A stretch of 50,237 nt of DNA from Hyphomicrobiales bacterium (GTDB lineage: Bacteria; Pseudomonadota; Alphaproteobacteria; Rhizobiales; Methyloligellaceae). This document shows, one piece after another, positions 7,730-15,830 of this stretch (position 1 is its first letter; each line of letters starts with the position of its first letter). Position numbers and translations under genes: made by a program. The DNA lies in contig JANQLP010000148.1 of NCBI GenBank assembly GCA_028280515.1, forward strand, positions 1 to 50,237, in the 5' to 3' direction. The notes under the pieces were generated by a model. The model saw only the letters and a program-made list of their open reading frames with translations. It had not been told where the DNA came from and made no database searches.

Positions 7730-8473
7730 CTAGATGAGGGCGCGCAGCGTCATATATACGCCCGCGACGAGAAGCGCCCAGAAGAAAAGGGTGCGAAACA
7801 GTTCCTCCGAGACACGGTGCCGGTAGCGCTGTCCGACAAGCATGCCGATGCCGGTCGGAACAAGGGACGCCGCCGACAGCAACGCCGTCTCGGTCGGCAT
7901 CAGATTATGTTGCGAAAGGGAGACACCGAGGGTCGAGGTCATGGTGAGGAAGGTGATGCCGAGCGACTGGACCAGCATGTTGCGATTGAAGCCCAGCGCC
8001 TGCAGGTAGATCACGCCCGGGATCATCAAGGAGCCGGTGTAACCGTATGCGAGCCCGCTGAGCGCGCCGACGAGTGGCGTAAGCCAGACCTCCCATCCGC
8101 GTGGCGGGGCGAGTTGCGCCTGAGTCAGGCTGTACGCGGCGTAGGATGAAAGCAACACACCGAGAATGCCGGCGGCAAGCCGCGCGTCGGCCCCGGCGAG
8201 AAACCCGACGCCGACCCAGACGAAGCCGCATCCCAGGACCAGCATCGGCCAGATGCGCATGATGATCTCACGGAAGCGGCCCCCCACGACCGCCTGCCAG
8301 ATATTGGTGACGATGGCCGGGACGACCACCAGCGCGATAGCCGTCTTCAGGCCAAGCGTGGGCACCAGCAGCGCCAGAACCACCACCGGCAGGCCGAAGC
8401 CGACAACGCCCTTGATAAAACCTGCAAGGAAAAACGTGGTGAACACGAGGGCGAGAACGTCAGCGCTCCACAT
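7730..8473 (-). CDS. TauE/SafE-family membrane exporter
   Basis: This 247-residue integral membrane protein has about eight hydrophobic spans. The N-terminal FFLAGFIKGVVGFGLPVVV and the internal repeat-like YGYTGSLMIPGVIYLQALG are typical of the TauE/SafE (DUF81) family, which moves sulfite, sulfoacetate or other organic anions across the inner membrane. The ATG at 8473 follows GGGGACCGG. It is the first gene of a leftward pair with nadX, and nothing in the context fixes its substrate. Confidence 0.87.
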   Translation of the reverse strand: MWSADVLALVFTTFFLAGFIKGVVGFGLPVVVLALLVPTLGLKTAIALVVVPAIVTNIWQAVVGGRFREIIMRIWPMLVLGCGFVWVGVGFLAGADARLAAGILGVLLSSYAAYSLTQAQLAPPRGWEVWLTPLVGALSGLAYGYTGSLMIPGVIYLQALGFNRNMLVQSLGITFLTMTSTLGVSLSQHNLMPTETALLSAASLVPTGIGMLVGQRYRHRVSEELFRTLFFWALLVAGVYMTLRALI

Positions 8474-8867
8474 TGCCGGTCCCCGTCGTGCGATCTTGGG
8501 TTTGCGCCGGACTGAAATGCAGTTTGATCATCCGCCCAGGCGCGCATGTCCTGCGCTGTCCTCGCCCGTCCACCGAGATTGCCGGTGCATCCCTCACCTT
8601 CCATGCCTTCAGAAGCGGGGAGTGTTACCTCAGAGTGTTTCCGGTTTCCACCATCAAGACGGCCTGTCGCGCAACGGGCCGCAGATTCCGGTCTGTTTCC
8701 CGAGCCCGCAAGTCCCCGAGCCGTTTGCAGTCAACACACGTGCATCTTGACGCACGGTCAGGGCGTATGGCTATCAAGACGGAAATGAGCTCACTCGTGG
8801 CACGGTGCCCATTCTCCCGATGGTGCACCGTGCCATCCAACACCGTGACAACAGCCGGGACAAAGAC
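8474..8867. other. Divergent intergenic region, about 390 bases
   Basis: This region separates the leftward exporter gene from the rightward methyltransferase gene, so both promoters should be here. Frames running through it have no ribosome site and no recognisable protein. The one clear structure is the perfect 11-bp hairpin at 8798-8835, listed separately. Confidence 0.55.
8798..8835. promoter_or_regulatory. Perfect 11-bp inverted repeat upstream of methyltransferase gene
   Basis: TGGCACGGTGC at 8798-8808 is exactly repeated in inverse at 8825-8835 around a 16-base loop. The right arm ends 32 bases before the methyltransferase ATG. There is no T-run after either arm, so a role as operator or leader hairpin is more likely than termination. 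This is inference from position. Confidence 0.5.
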
Positions 8868-9488
8868 ATGTCGTCATATGACGAGCGCCGGGCTCTCAAG
8901 GCGAGCTGGCCCGCCACCGTTCTGGACGAGCGCCACACGAGGACCTGCCGGGTGCTCCCGACGCGCATGCACCTGCTTGAACACCTGCCGCAGGGCGGTG
9001 TGGTGGCGGAGATCGGCGTCGCCTTCGGAGACTTCACGGAGAAGATCCTGCAGAAGAACAAGCCACGGACGCTCCACCTGGTGGACGCCTGGGAGGCGGA
9101 CCGGTTCAGGGGAGGGTTGGCGCAGCTTCGCGAACGTTTCGCCGCCGAAATCGAAAACGGCACGGTTGAAATCCATCAGGGGCTTTCGACAGAGCGCCTG
9201 GCAGACTTCCCCGATGGCCACTTTGACTGGGTCTACATCGACACCGATCACTCTTACCCAACCACACGCGACGAACTCAGGCTCGCCGCCCGCAAGGTCA
9301 AGCGCGACGGATTCATCGCCGGTCACGACTTCTGCAGTGGCAATCCGGTCCGTGCCGTACCCTACGGCGTGATCGAAGCCTGTCATGAGTTCTGCAGGGA
9401 GGAAGGATGGGGCTATGCCTTTCTCACGCTTGAGCCGAGCGGGCATTTTTCCTTTGCCCTTCTTGAGTTAACGGCGCTAGGAAGATGA
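8868..9488 (+). CDS. Class I SAM-dependent methyltransferase (Methyltransf_24-like)
   Basis: The 206-residue protein has a Rossmann-type methyltransferase core. Motif I is VVAEIGVAFGDFTEKI (about residues 45-60), motif II LHLVDAW, and the segment WVYIDTDHSYPTTRDEL matches the family of small methyltransferases often linked to glycan or lipid modification. The ATG at 8868 is preferred because GGGA precedes it; an earlier in-frame ATG at 8805 would add 21 residues lying inside the hairpin sequence. It stands alone, 120 bases before the dioxygenase gene. Confidence 0.8.
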   Translation: MSSYDERRALKASWPATVLDERHTRTCRVLPTRMHLLEHLPQGGVVAEIGVAFGDFTEKILQKNKPRTLHLVDAWEADRFRGGLAQLRERFAAEIENGTVEIHQGLSTERLADFPDGHFDWVYIDTDHSYPTTRDELRLAARKVKRDGFIAGHDFCSGNPVRAVPYGVIEACHEFCREEGWGYAFLTLEPSGHFSFALLELTALGR

Positions 9489-9608
9489 TCTCCCAATCGC
9501 TCACGTTTTCGCTAACACATTGAATTCAGACGTCAGATGACCCACATTTGCTGCAATCAACCGGCGTCTGCCACAGCCCGGACCAGAAAAACCACTTAAG
9601 GCAGCACA

Positions 9609-10481
9609 TTGACACAGACACACGAAACGCGCGGACTTCGGCCACTGGCGCCGGGTGTCGGGGCCGAGATTACCGGCGTCGATCTGTCTGATTTCTCGCA
9701 AGACGATGCCGGCTTCATCGTCGACGCCTATCACACGCACGCAGCGCTCCTGTTCCGCGATCAGGAGTTAAGCCATGACGGGCTGATCGCGTTCAGCAGC
9801 CTGTTCGGAGAAGTAGACGTTGCGCCGGAAAACCAGCGTATGAAGGCCGTTCCGGGAAAACCGCAGATCTACGTCGTGTCGAATATCAAGGGCGAAAACG
9901 GCAAGCCCATCGGCAGCTTGGGTTCGGGCGAGGCCATTTGGCACGCCGACATGTCGGACCGCGAAAATCCGCCCGAGGCGACCCTGCTCTATGCGGTCGA
10001 GCTGCCGCCGGTTGGCGGCGATACATGGGTTGCCGGGATGGCGTCGGCACTCGAAGGCATGCCGGCGGAGCTGCGCCGCAGGATCGAGGGCCGCTCCATC
10101 AAACATGACGGCACCTACAATTCAGGCGGTTTTGTCCGCAAGGGCGTGGAGGCGAGTGACGATCCGCTCACCTGCACCGGAACGCTTCATCCCGCCATCT
10201 GCGCGCATCCGGTGACCGGCCAGCAGGTTCTCTATCTCGGTCGGCGGCGCAACGCCTATGTGGACGGGCTCTCGCTTGCAGAGTCGGAATCGCTGCTCGA
10301 TGCGTTGTGGGCGCATGCGACACAGGACGCCTACTGCTACGCGCACCGCTGGCGGAAGGGCGACCTGCTGTTGTGGGACAACCGCTCCACCCTGCATCGG
10401 CGCGACGCATTCGATCCGGAGCATCGCCGGATGATGTTGCGAACCCAGACAAAGGGCCGCCTGGCGCCGCGCGCCGCCTGA
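9609..10481 (+). CDS. TauD/TfdA-family Fe(II)/2-oxoglutarate dioxygenase
   Basis: The enzyme has 290 residues and should couple 2-oxoglutarate decarboxylation to substrate hydroxylation. The iron triad is visible as H112-x-D114 in IWHADMSDREN and distal His 263 in DNRSTLHRRDAF, with the oxoglutarate-binding Arg in the following RRMMLRT. The N-terminus GLRPLAPGVGAEITGVDLSD is classic for the family. The start is a TTG preceded by AAGG. TauD acts on taurine and TfdA on aryloxyacetates; no sulfonate operon lies next to it, so the substrate is open. Confidence 0.88.
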   Translation: MTQTHETRGLRPLAPGVGAEITGVDLSDFSQDDAGFIVDAYHTHAALLFRDQELSHDGLIAFSSLFGEVDVAPENQRMKAVPGKPQIYVVSNIKGENGKPIGSLGSGEAIWHADMSDRENPPEATLLYAVELPPVGGDTWVAGMASALEGMPAELRRRIEGRSIKHDGTYNSGGFVRKGVEASDDPLTCTGTLHPAICAHPVTGQQVLYLGRRRNAYVDGLSLAESESLLDALWAHATQDAYCYAHRWRKGDLLLWDNRSTLHRRDAFDPEHRRMMLRTQTKGRLAPRAA

Positions 10482-10677
10482 CGGGATCCGCGCGACCCGC
10501 GGAACGGATTGAAAAACCTAAGTGTTTGCCGAATGCAGCTGACCGCATTACCGTTACGACGTGTACGTGCAATGCATCCCTTTTGCGTAGAATACCGTAG
10601 AGATTCGAAACGTTTGGCCGGAATTCGGGGGGACCGATAGCCGCTTCCCGATCTCGTTGGAACAGAGAGCAGCGATC

Positions 10678-13600
10678 ATGGAAAAGGACATTTTCGGTTT
10701 CATCTGGCGTTACAGCAAGGCGCAACAGATCACCATCATGGTGATGACCGCCTTCTCGCTGCCGTTTCTGTACTTCGTCCTCGACCTCCCGAAATACATC
10801 ATCAACGACGCCATCGACGGCAAGAGCTTCCCCGTCGAAATTCTCGGATTCGAGTTCGGGCAAATCGCGCTGCTGATGCTGCTCTGCGCCCTGTTCCTGA
10901 TACTGCTGGTCATCAACGCCGTCTTCTCGATGGTCATCAACACATATAAGGGCGTGTCCTCGGAGCGGCTCATCCGGCGCCTCAGATACCAGCTCTATGA
11001 GAACATCCTGCGCTTTCCGCCGCGCCATTTTCAGCGCGTCACCCCACCCGAACTGAGCGCGATGATCACGGCTGAAGTCGAACCCATGGCCGACTTCATC
11101 AGTGATTCGTTCTCCATGCCCATGGTGCAGGGCGGCACCATGCTGACGATCCTGTTCTTCATGATCTCCGAGGACCCGATCCTCGGCATCGTCGCCATTT
11201 CGATGGTCCCTGTGCAGGCCTACGTGATCCCAAAGCTCCAGCGAAAGGTGAACATGCTGGGCCGCGAACGCGTTTTCCGGGCCCGCAAGCTGGCCGGCTG
11301 GGTGGGTGAATCCGTCCAGGGTATCGGCGATATCCACTCCAACGACACCTCCGCCTACATGCGGGCGAACCTTTCGGAGAAACTCGGCGGCATCTTCAAT
11401 ATCCGCTACCAGCTCTACCAGAAGAAGTTCTTCATGAAGGCGCTGAACGTCTTCCTGAGCCAGTTGACGCCGCTGTTCTTCTATTCGATCGGCGGCATCC
11501 TGATCATCAACGGTGATCTCTCGCTCGGCGCGCTTGTGGCCGTTCTTGCCGCCTATGCCCGCTTCACCACGCCGTGGAAGGAACTGCTGAAATACTACCA
11601 GCGTTACAACGACATCAAGATCAAGTACGAGCAGCTTATCGAGCAGTTCCAGCCTGGCCAGATGCAGAGCGCCCAGCTTCTTCTGGAGCGGCCCCAATCG
11701 ATCCCGCGCCTCAAGGACCCCATCAGCCTGCGCAATGTCCGGCTGGTCGACGAGGGCGCGAAGATGCTCGACGACGTCTCGGTCCGGATCGAACCGTCGG
11801 ACAAGATCGCAGTCGTCTCTGAACCCGGCACGCGGGACAGGTTCGCTCATCTGATCGCACGCCTGATCCACCCCACGAGCGGGACAATTTGCGTGGGTGA
11901 CACAAACCTCGCTGAACTCCCCGAAGCTGTGACCGGCGCGGCGATCGGCTATGCCGGTCCGGAATCGTACATTTTCGACGGCACCGTCGAGGACAATCTG
12001 CTTTACGGCATCAAGCACACCCAGAAGCCGAATGGGGAAATCGTCGACGAAGACGACTTCGCGTACCGCGAGTCGCTTGCGTCGGGAAACAGTGTGGATG
12101 ACGCCAACGGCGACTGGATCGACTATGAGCAGCTCGGCCTCACCAATGAACACGAGCTGAATGACTGGGTGTTTCGGGTCATCCGTGCGGTGGAACTCGA
12201 CGGCCTGCTTGCCGCCCGCTCCCTCGGCATGGGGATGGATGTCGAGAAACACCAGGAGCTTGCAGAACGACTGGTCGAAGCCCGCTCGCTCATCGCCTCC
12301 AAGCTGAAGCAGCAGAGCAACGGCGCGGAGCTCATTCGCCCGTTTGCGTTCGATCGCTACAACGCCAACGCCTCGGTTGCCGCCAACCTGGTATTCGGCG
12401 AGCCGGTGGGCGACACGTTCGAATTCAGGACCCTTGGAAGCAACGCGCTGGTGCGCTCGGTTCTCGACGAGTGCGACCTGACAGGCCGGTTCGTCAACAT
12501 CGGACAGAAGCTCGCCGAAACCCTGATCGATCTGTTCGGCGACATGTCTCCCGATCAGCCCCTGTTCGAGACGTTCAGTTTCGTCGACAAGGACACCCTT
12601 CAGAAACTGAAGATCATCACCACGAACGTCAACCGGGACGGATACGACGCGCTGGAAGAAGACGAGAAAACGCTTCTGATCTCCCTCACCTTCCAGATCA
12701 TTGTCGACCGTCACCGTTTCGGGTTCATCGACGAGGACATGCAGGCGCGTATCCTCGAGGCCCGGCGGCTGTTCCGCGAAAAACTGCCGGAGGACGAGAA
12801 AGACGCGATCGCGTTCTTTGACCAGGAGACCTTCAACGCCCAGTTGAGCAACCGCTGCAACCTGCTCATGGGACGGATCAACCACACGATCAGCGGCGCC
12901 GAGCAGAAGACCAACGAGATCACCTTCGAGGTGCTCGAGCAGATGAAACTCTCGAACGAGATGATCCTGCTTGCCACCGGATGCCCGGTCGGTGTCGGCG
13001 GCTCGCGGCTATCGCATTCCGACAAGCAGAAGATCACGCTTGCCCGAAGCCTCATCAAGAAGCCCGATATCCTTGTCAGCAACGACGCGTTGAGTTCACT
13101 GGACCGCGACGCGCAAACGCGAATCCGACGCAACATGTTCGGCCTGCTGCCCGATACCACATTCGTTCTGTTCTTCAGCGAGATGCCCGAGAGCTCCGAG
13201 TTCAAGCAAGTTCTGACACTGCGGGACGGCCGCATCACCGACAGGCTGATCGAGCATCGCGAGGATGAGGCCAAAGCCCCGGCGGTCGAGCCGGAGGAGG
13301 CAACAGCCGTGGCGGAAGACGGCGAAGCGCAGCCGGTCATCCTCAATGCAGAGACGGCTGCATTGGAGAAAATCCCGCTGTTCTCAGGGATAAGCCACAA
13401 TCATCTGAAATTGCTGGCGTTCAGCAGCCGGCGGATTGATTTTGCCGACGGCCAGAACCTCATCAAGGAGGGTGAGCCCGGCAAATATGCGTTTGTGATT
13501 CTGGATGGCGAAATCGATATCATTCTCGGCAAGGGCAAGAAGCAAAACGTGATCGCCACATACGGCAAGGATACCCTGATCGGGGAACTCAGCCTGCTGA

Positions 13601-13776
13601 CCGATGCGCTGACGACGGCAACGGTTCGCGCAGCCGGGCCGGTGACCGCCCTGCGCATCGAAAAGGACGTCTTCCTGCAACTGATGGAAGGCGATGGCAT
13701 GGTCGCCTCGCAGGTTGCAAGCTGGGTCAGCAACAAGCTTGTCCATCAAACGAAGCTGCTCAACGAGGCCGCATAG
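10678..13776 (+). CDS. ABC-type membrane protein with degenerate ATPase and C-terminal cyclic-nucleotide-binding domain
   Basis: The 1032-residue protein has an ABC exporter-type membrane domain (about residues 13-320), a split nucleotide-binding domain (about 349-443 and 769-858), a 325-residue insertion between the halves, and a cNMP-binding domain (about 898-1028, with GEPGKYAFVILDGEID and GKDTLIGELSLLTDA). Every ATPase motif is altered: the Walker A site reads VVSEPGTRDRF with no GKS/T, the Q-loop Gln is absent (YAGPESYIF), the signature reads LSHSD, Walker B reads ILVSNDALSSLD, and the H-switch His is replaced in LFFSEMPES. The insertion holds a second NLVFG motif (VAANLVFG), hinting at internal duplication. 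It may be a cNMP-sensing membrane scaffold rather than a pump, which is inference. A methyltransferase gene follows four bases later. Confidence 0.85.
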   Translation: MEKDIFGFIWRYSKAQQITIMVMTAFSLPFLYFVLDLPKYIINDAIDGKSFPVEILGFEFGQIALLMLLCALFLILLVINAVFSMVINTYKGVSSERLIRRLRYQLYENILRFPPRHFQRVTPPELSAMITAEVEPMADFISDSFSMPMVQGGTMLTILFFMISEDPILGIVAISMVPVQAYVIPKLQRKVNMLGRERVFRARKLAGWVGESVQGIGDIHSNDTSAYMRANLSEKLGGIFNIRYQLYQKKFFMKALNVFLSQLTPLFFYSIGGILIINGDLSLGALVAVLAAYARFTTPWKELLKYYQRYNDIKIKYEQLIEQFQPGQMQSAQLLLERPQSIPRLKDPISLRNVRLVDEGAKMLDDVSVRIEPSDKIAVVSEPGTRDRFAHLIARLIHPTSGTICVGDTNLAELPEAVTGAAIGYAGPESYIFDGTVEDNLLYGIKHTQKPNGEIVDEDDFAYRESLASGNSVDDANGDWIDYEQLGLTNEHELNDWVFRVIRAVELDGLLAARSLGMGMDVEKHQELAERLVEARSLIASKLKQQSNGAELIRPFAFDRYNANASVAANLVFGEPVGDTFEFRTLGSNALVRSVLDECDLTGRFVNIGQKLAETLIDLFGDMSPDQPLFETFSFVDKDTLQKLKIITTNVNRDGYDALEEDEKTLLISLTFQIIVDRHRFGFIDEDMQARILEARRLFREKLPEDEKDAIAFFDQETFNAQLSNRCNLLMGRINHTISGAEQKTNEITFEVLEQMKLSNEMILLATGCPVGVGGSRLSHSDKQKITLARSLIKKPDILVSNDALSSLDRDAQTRIRRNMFGLLPDTTFVLFFSEMPESSEFKQVLTLRDGRITDRLIEHREDEAKAPAVEPEEATAVAEDGEAQPVILNAETAALEKIPLFSGISHNHLKLLAFSSRRIDFADGQNLIKEGEPGKYAFVILDGEIDIILGKGKKQNVIATYGKDTLIGELSLLTDALTTATVRAAGPVTALRIEKDVFLQLMEGDGMVASQVASWVSNKLVHQTKLLNEAA

Positions 13777-13779
13777 CCT

Positions 13780-14436
13780 ATGGAGAGATCCGACCGCGAG
13801 AGCATGTATCTGGATATTCTCAAAGGCCTGTCGGTCTACTTCGACAGCCCTTTCGTCGCGGATATCCGCGAGACGGCTCTGCGCTACCCGCGTCTGACGC
13901 TCGGCCACGCCCTCAACCGCAATCAGATGACGTCGAAGCGGTGGCTTGTCGAAAAGCTGCTTGGCGCGACGGGCGGGGAGCTCGGCCGCGTCTGCATTCT
14001 CGGCGGCTGGTACGGCGTGCTCGGCGCCATGCTGCTGCACGATCCGCGCTTCAGGATCGAGCGCGTGCGCAGCATCGACATGGACCCGGGCTGCGAAGAC
14101 ATCGCCAGGAGCCTCAACCGCACCCATGCCGAGGCGGGCCGGTTCGAGTTTCAGCTTGCCGACATGTACGAGATCGATTTCCCGAAAGACGCGTTCGACC
14201 TCATCGTCAACACGAGCTGCGAGCATCTGGAGACGATCGACAAGTGGTTCGAACGCATCCCTTCGGGCACGCTGCTGACGCTTCAGTCGAACAATTATTT
14301 CGGCATCGACGGACATGTGAACTGCGTCGACAACATCGAACAGTTCAAGCAGCAGGTCCCGTTGTCCGAGACCCTATTCGAAGGCGAGCTGGAGCTGAAG
14401 AACTACACCCGGTTCATGCTGATCGGCCGTCGTTAG
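13780..14436 (+). CDS. Class I SAM-dependent methyltransferase next to the pseudo-ABC gene
   Basis: The 218-residue product has a methyltransferase fold with an unusual motif I, RVCILGGWYGVLGAML, followed by the acidic motif II loop VRSIDMDPGCEDIA, then FQLADMYEID and the motif IV segment FDLIVNTSCEHLE. The ATG at 13780 lies only three bases after the stop of the pseudo-ABC gene, which indicates co-transcription and probably translational coupling. A second ATG at 13804 is also possible. The substrate is unknown. Its stop is six bases from the left arm of the inverted-repeat element. Confidence 0.82.
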   Translation: MERSDRESMYLDILKGLSVYFDSPFVADIRETALRYPRLTLGHALNRNQMTSKRWLVEKLLGATGGELGRVCILGGWYGVLGAMLLHDPRFRIERVRSIDMDPGCEDIARSLNRTHAEAGRFEFQLADMYEIDFPKDAFDLIVNTSCEHLETIDKWFERIPSGTLLTLQSNNYFGIDGHVNCVDNIEQFKQQVPLSETLFEGELELKNYTRFMLIGRR

Positions 14437-14502
14437 GGCTTTGTATTAAGGGGACAGTTTACTTAATTCAGTCTGCCTCGTGAACAACTGCACCGGTCGG
14501 CC

Positions 14503-14564
14503 TAGAGCAAAATCCGATTAGGTTGACTCACCCTGTTTCAACCTAATCGGATAAATTTGCTCTA
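14503..14564. repeat. Nested palindromic repeat A (62 bp)
   Basis: The left arm 14503-14526 (TAGAGCAAAATCCG...) pairs with 14538-14564, and the right arm carries a three-base bulge (TTT when read on the opposite strand). It lies within the larger inverted-repeat element. Its AGAGCA and TGCTCT ends are of a kind I associate with short palindromic repeats in Hyphomicrobiales genomes. Confidence 0.75.
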
Positions 14565-14581
14565 TATCTTTCTTAAAGTGT

Positions 14582-14645
14582 TAGAGCATCTTTATGCGTT
14601 CGGATTTCGCCACGAAACGCGTCAATCCGAACGCATGATGCTCTA
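14582..14645. repeat. Nested palindromic repeat B (64 bp)
   Basis: The left arm 14582-14606 (TAGAGCATCTTTATGCG...) pairs with 14624-14645 (ends GATGCTCTA). The three-base TTT bulge is in the left arm here, so this unit has the same design as repeat A but faces the other way. Seventeen bases separate the two units. Confidence 0.75.
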
Positions 14646-14666
14646 GGAATTAAGTAAACTGTCCCC

Positions 14667-15830
14667 TTAATACCGCTGATTGGCGAGCCAGGACGAAACG
14701 AGTTCAGCGCTTTTTTTCGCGCCGCCGACGTCCAACGACACCGGCTTCGGGCGCGGTCCGGCGAGTGCTGAATCGACAGTGTTTGCGAGCGTTTCCGGCG
14801 AGAGCGCCTCGGGGCCGACGAGGTGTGCCAGACCAAGCTCTTCCATGCGTCGTGCGCGTGTGAGCTGCTCCGTTTCTCCGCGCGCGGCGTAAGGAACGAG
14901 GACGGACCGGCATCCGCAGCGCAACAGATCTACAACCGTGTTGTATCCCGCTTGGGACACGGACAGCGCGCACGCCGCCAACAGGTCGGGGAAATCGCTC
15001 CGGTTGGCTTCCAGAATGACGCCATCTGGTTTGTGCGCGCCAAGCGCCTCGAAGGTGCCGGACGGCAGGTTCGGACCGGCCAGAAGCCGCCACACCCGAT
15101 TGTCTGCGGATCTGAGGGCACGTGCCTGCATTGCAGTTCGCAACAGCACCTCGCTGCGCGTTGCGCCTCCGCCCGCGGATACCAGGACTTCGCCATCCTC
15201 GCCACCGTCCGAGACCGGCGTGTCCCTGGAGAAGTCGCCGACAAGGCCGGTATGTTGCACCTTCTCCGCGATCTCCGAGGCGCGCGGAAACGTCATGTCG
15301 AGACGCGCGAATGCGGGATCGCCATGGACGAGCACGCGATCGAAGAACCTGTCCAACACATCGAGGGTTTCCCGGGCGCGGCCCGGCTTTTTGTTGGTCT
15401 GCAGGACATCGCGCACCGAGCAGACGACAAGTGGCCGGGGCGACGTGTCCCGCGCCGCCTCAAGAAGCGGGACGAGTTCGAACCGCATTTGCCGGCGGCC
15501 GAAGGGAAACGCCTCGACGATCAATACCGCCGGGTGCTTGCGTCGGAACAGATCCAGCAAGGCGTCGCGCCGGAGATCCCTGAATGTACCGTCGATGGGA
15601 GCGCCGTCAGCGCCGACCAGATCGCTGAAGTCACCGTCGCGGCACCTGATCGGCGGCAGTTGGTGAACGTTCACGCCATCCGGGACGAGGCCGGGCACGG
15701 GAACCCCGCCCGACACCAGATCCACATGAAGACCCGCTCGTGCCATCGCTGCGGCAATGTGCGCCGCCCGGTGGAGGTGCCCGACGCCCTGAAGGTACTG
15801 AACGTAAAAGAAGACCCGGGGCGCGCTCAT
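14667..15830 (-). CDS. Glycosyltransferase, MurG/GT28-like, with repeat-derived stop
   Basis: This 387-residue cytoplasmic or membrane-associated glycosyltransferase has a GT-B-type layout. The N-terminal FFYVQYLQGVGHLHRAAHIA acceptor-side motif and the C-terminal LSVSQAGYNTVVDLLRCG donor-side motif resemble MurG and UDP-sugar transferases. The GTG or ATG area at 15830 overlaps the phosphatase stop by four bases, so it is the last gene of a four-gene operon. The final Tyr codon and TAA stop come from the arm of the inserted repeat element, so the original C-terminus may have been longer or shorter. It is a paralogue of the gene at 17690-18907. Confidence 0.82.
   Translation of the reverse strand: MSAPRVFFYVQYLQGVGHLHRAAHIAAAMARAGLHVDLVSGGVPVPGLVPDGVNVHQLPPIRCRDGDFSDLVGADGAPIDGTFRDLRRDALLDLFRRKHPAVLIVEAFPFGRRQMRFELVPLLEAARDTSPRPLVVCSVRDVLQTNKKPGRARETLDVLDRFFDRVLVHGDPAFARLDMTFPRASEIAEKVQHTGLVGDFSRDTPVSDGGEDGEVLVSAGGGATRSEVLLRTAMQARALRSADNRVWRLLAGPNLPSGTFEALGAHKPDGVILEANRSDFPDLLAACALSVSQAGYNTVVDLLRCGCRSVLVPYAARGETEQLTRARRMEELGLAHLVGPEALSPETLANTVDSALAGPRPKPVSLDVGGAKKSAELVSSWLANQRY

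Larger units (their letters stand above)
14443..14673. repeat. Inverted-repeat element copy 2, invaded by smaller palindromes
   Basis: The arms at 14443-14469 and 14647-14673 are perfect 27-bp reverse complements; 26 bases of each are identical to the arms of the copy at 4351-4439. The first 34 interior bases (14469-14502) match the reversed interior of copy 1 at 25 of 34 positions by my count. The remaining interior, 14503-14645, is extra; removing it leaves 88 bases, nearly the 89 of copy 1. This points to a later insertion into an existing element. The right arm overlaps the 3' end of the leftward glycosyltransferase gene and provides its TAT TAA ending. Confidence 0.85.

Noticed and set aside
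8473-9372. 300-codon plus-strand frame through the gap and methyltransferase gene
   Set aside because: It overlaps the better-supported methyltransferase frame, lacks a ribosome site and has Ser/Arg/Thr-rich sequence with no domain.
10168-12885. 905-codon open frame on the minus strand across the dioxygenase and pseudo-ABC genes
   Set aside because: It lies opposite two genes with clear domains, has low-complexity charged sequence without a recognisable fold, and is explained by high GC at third codon positions.
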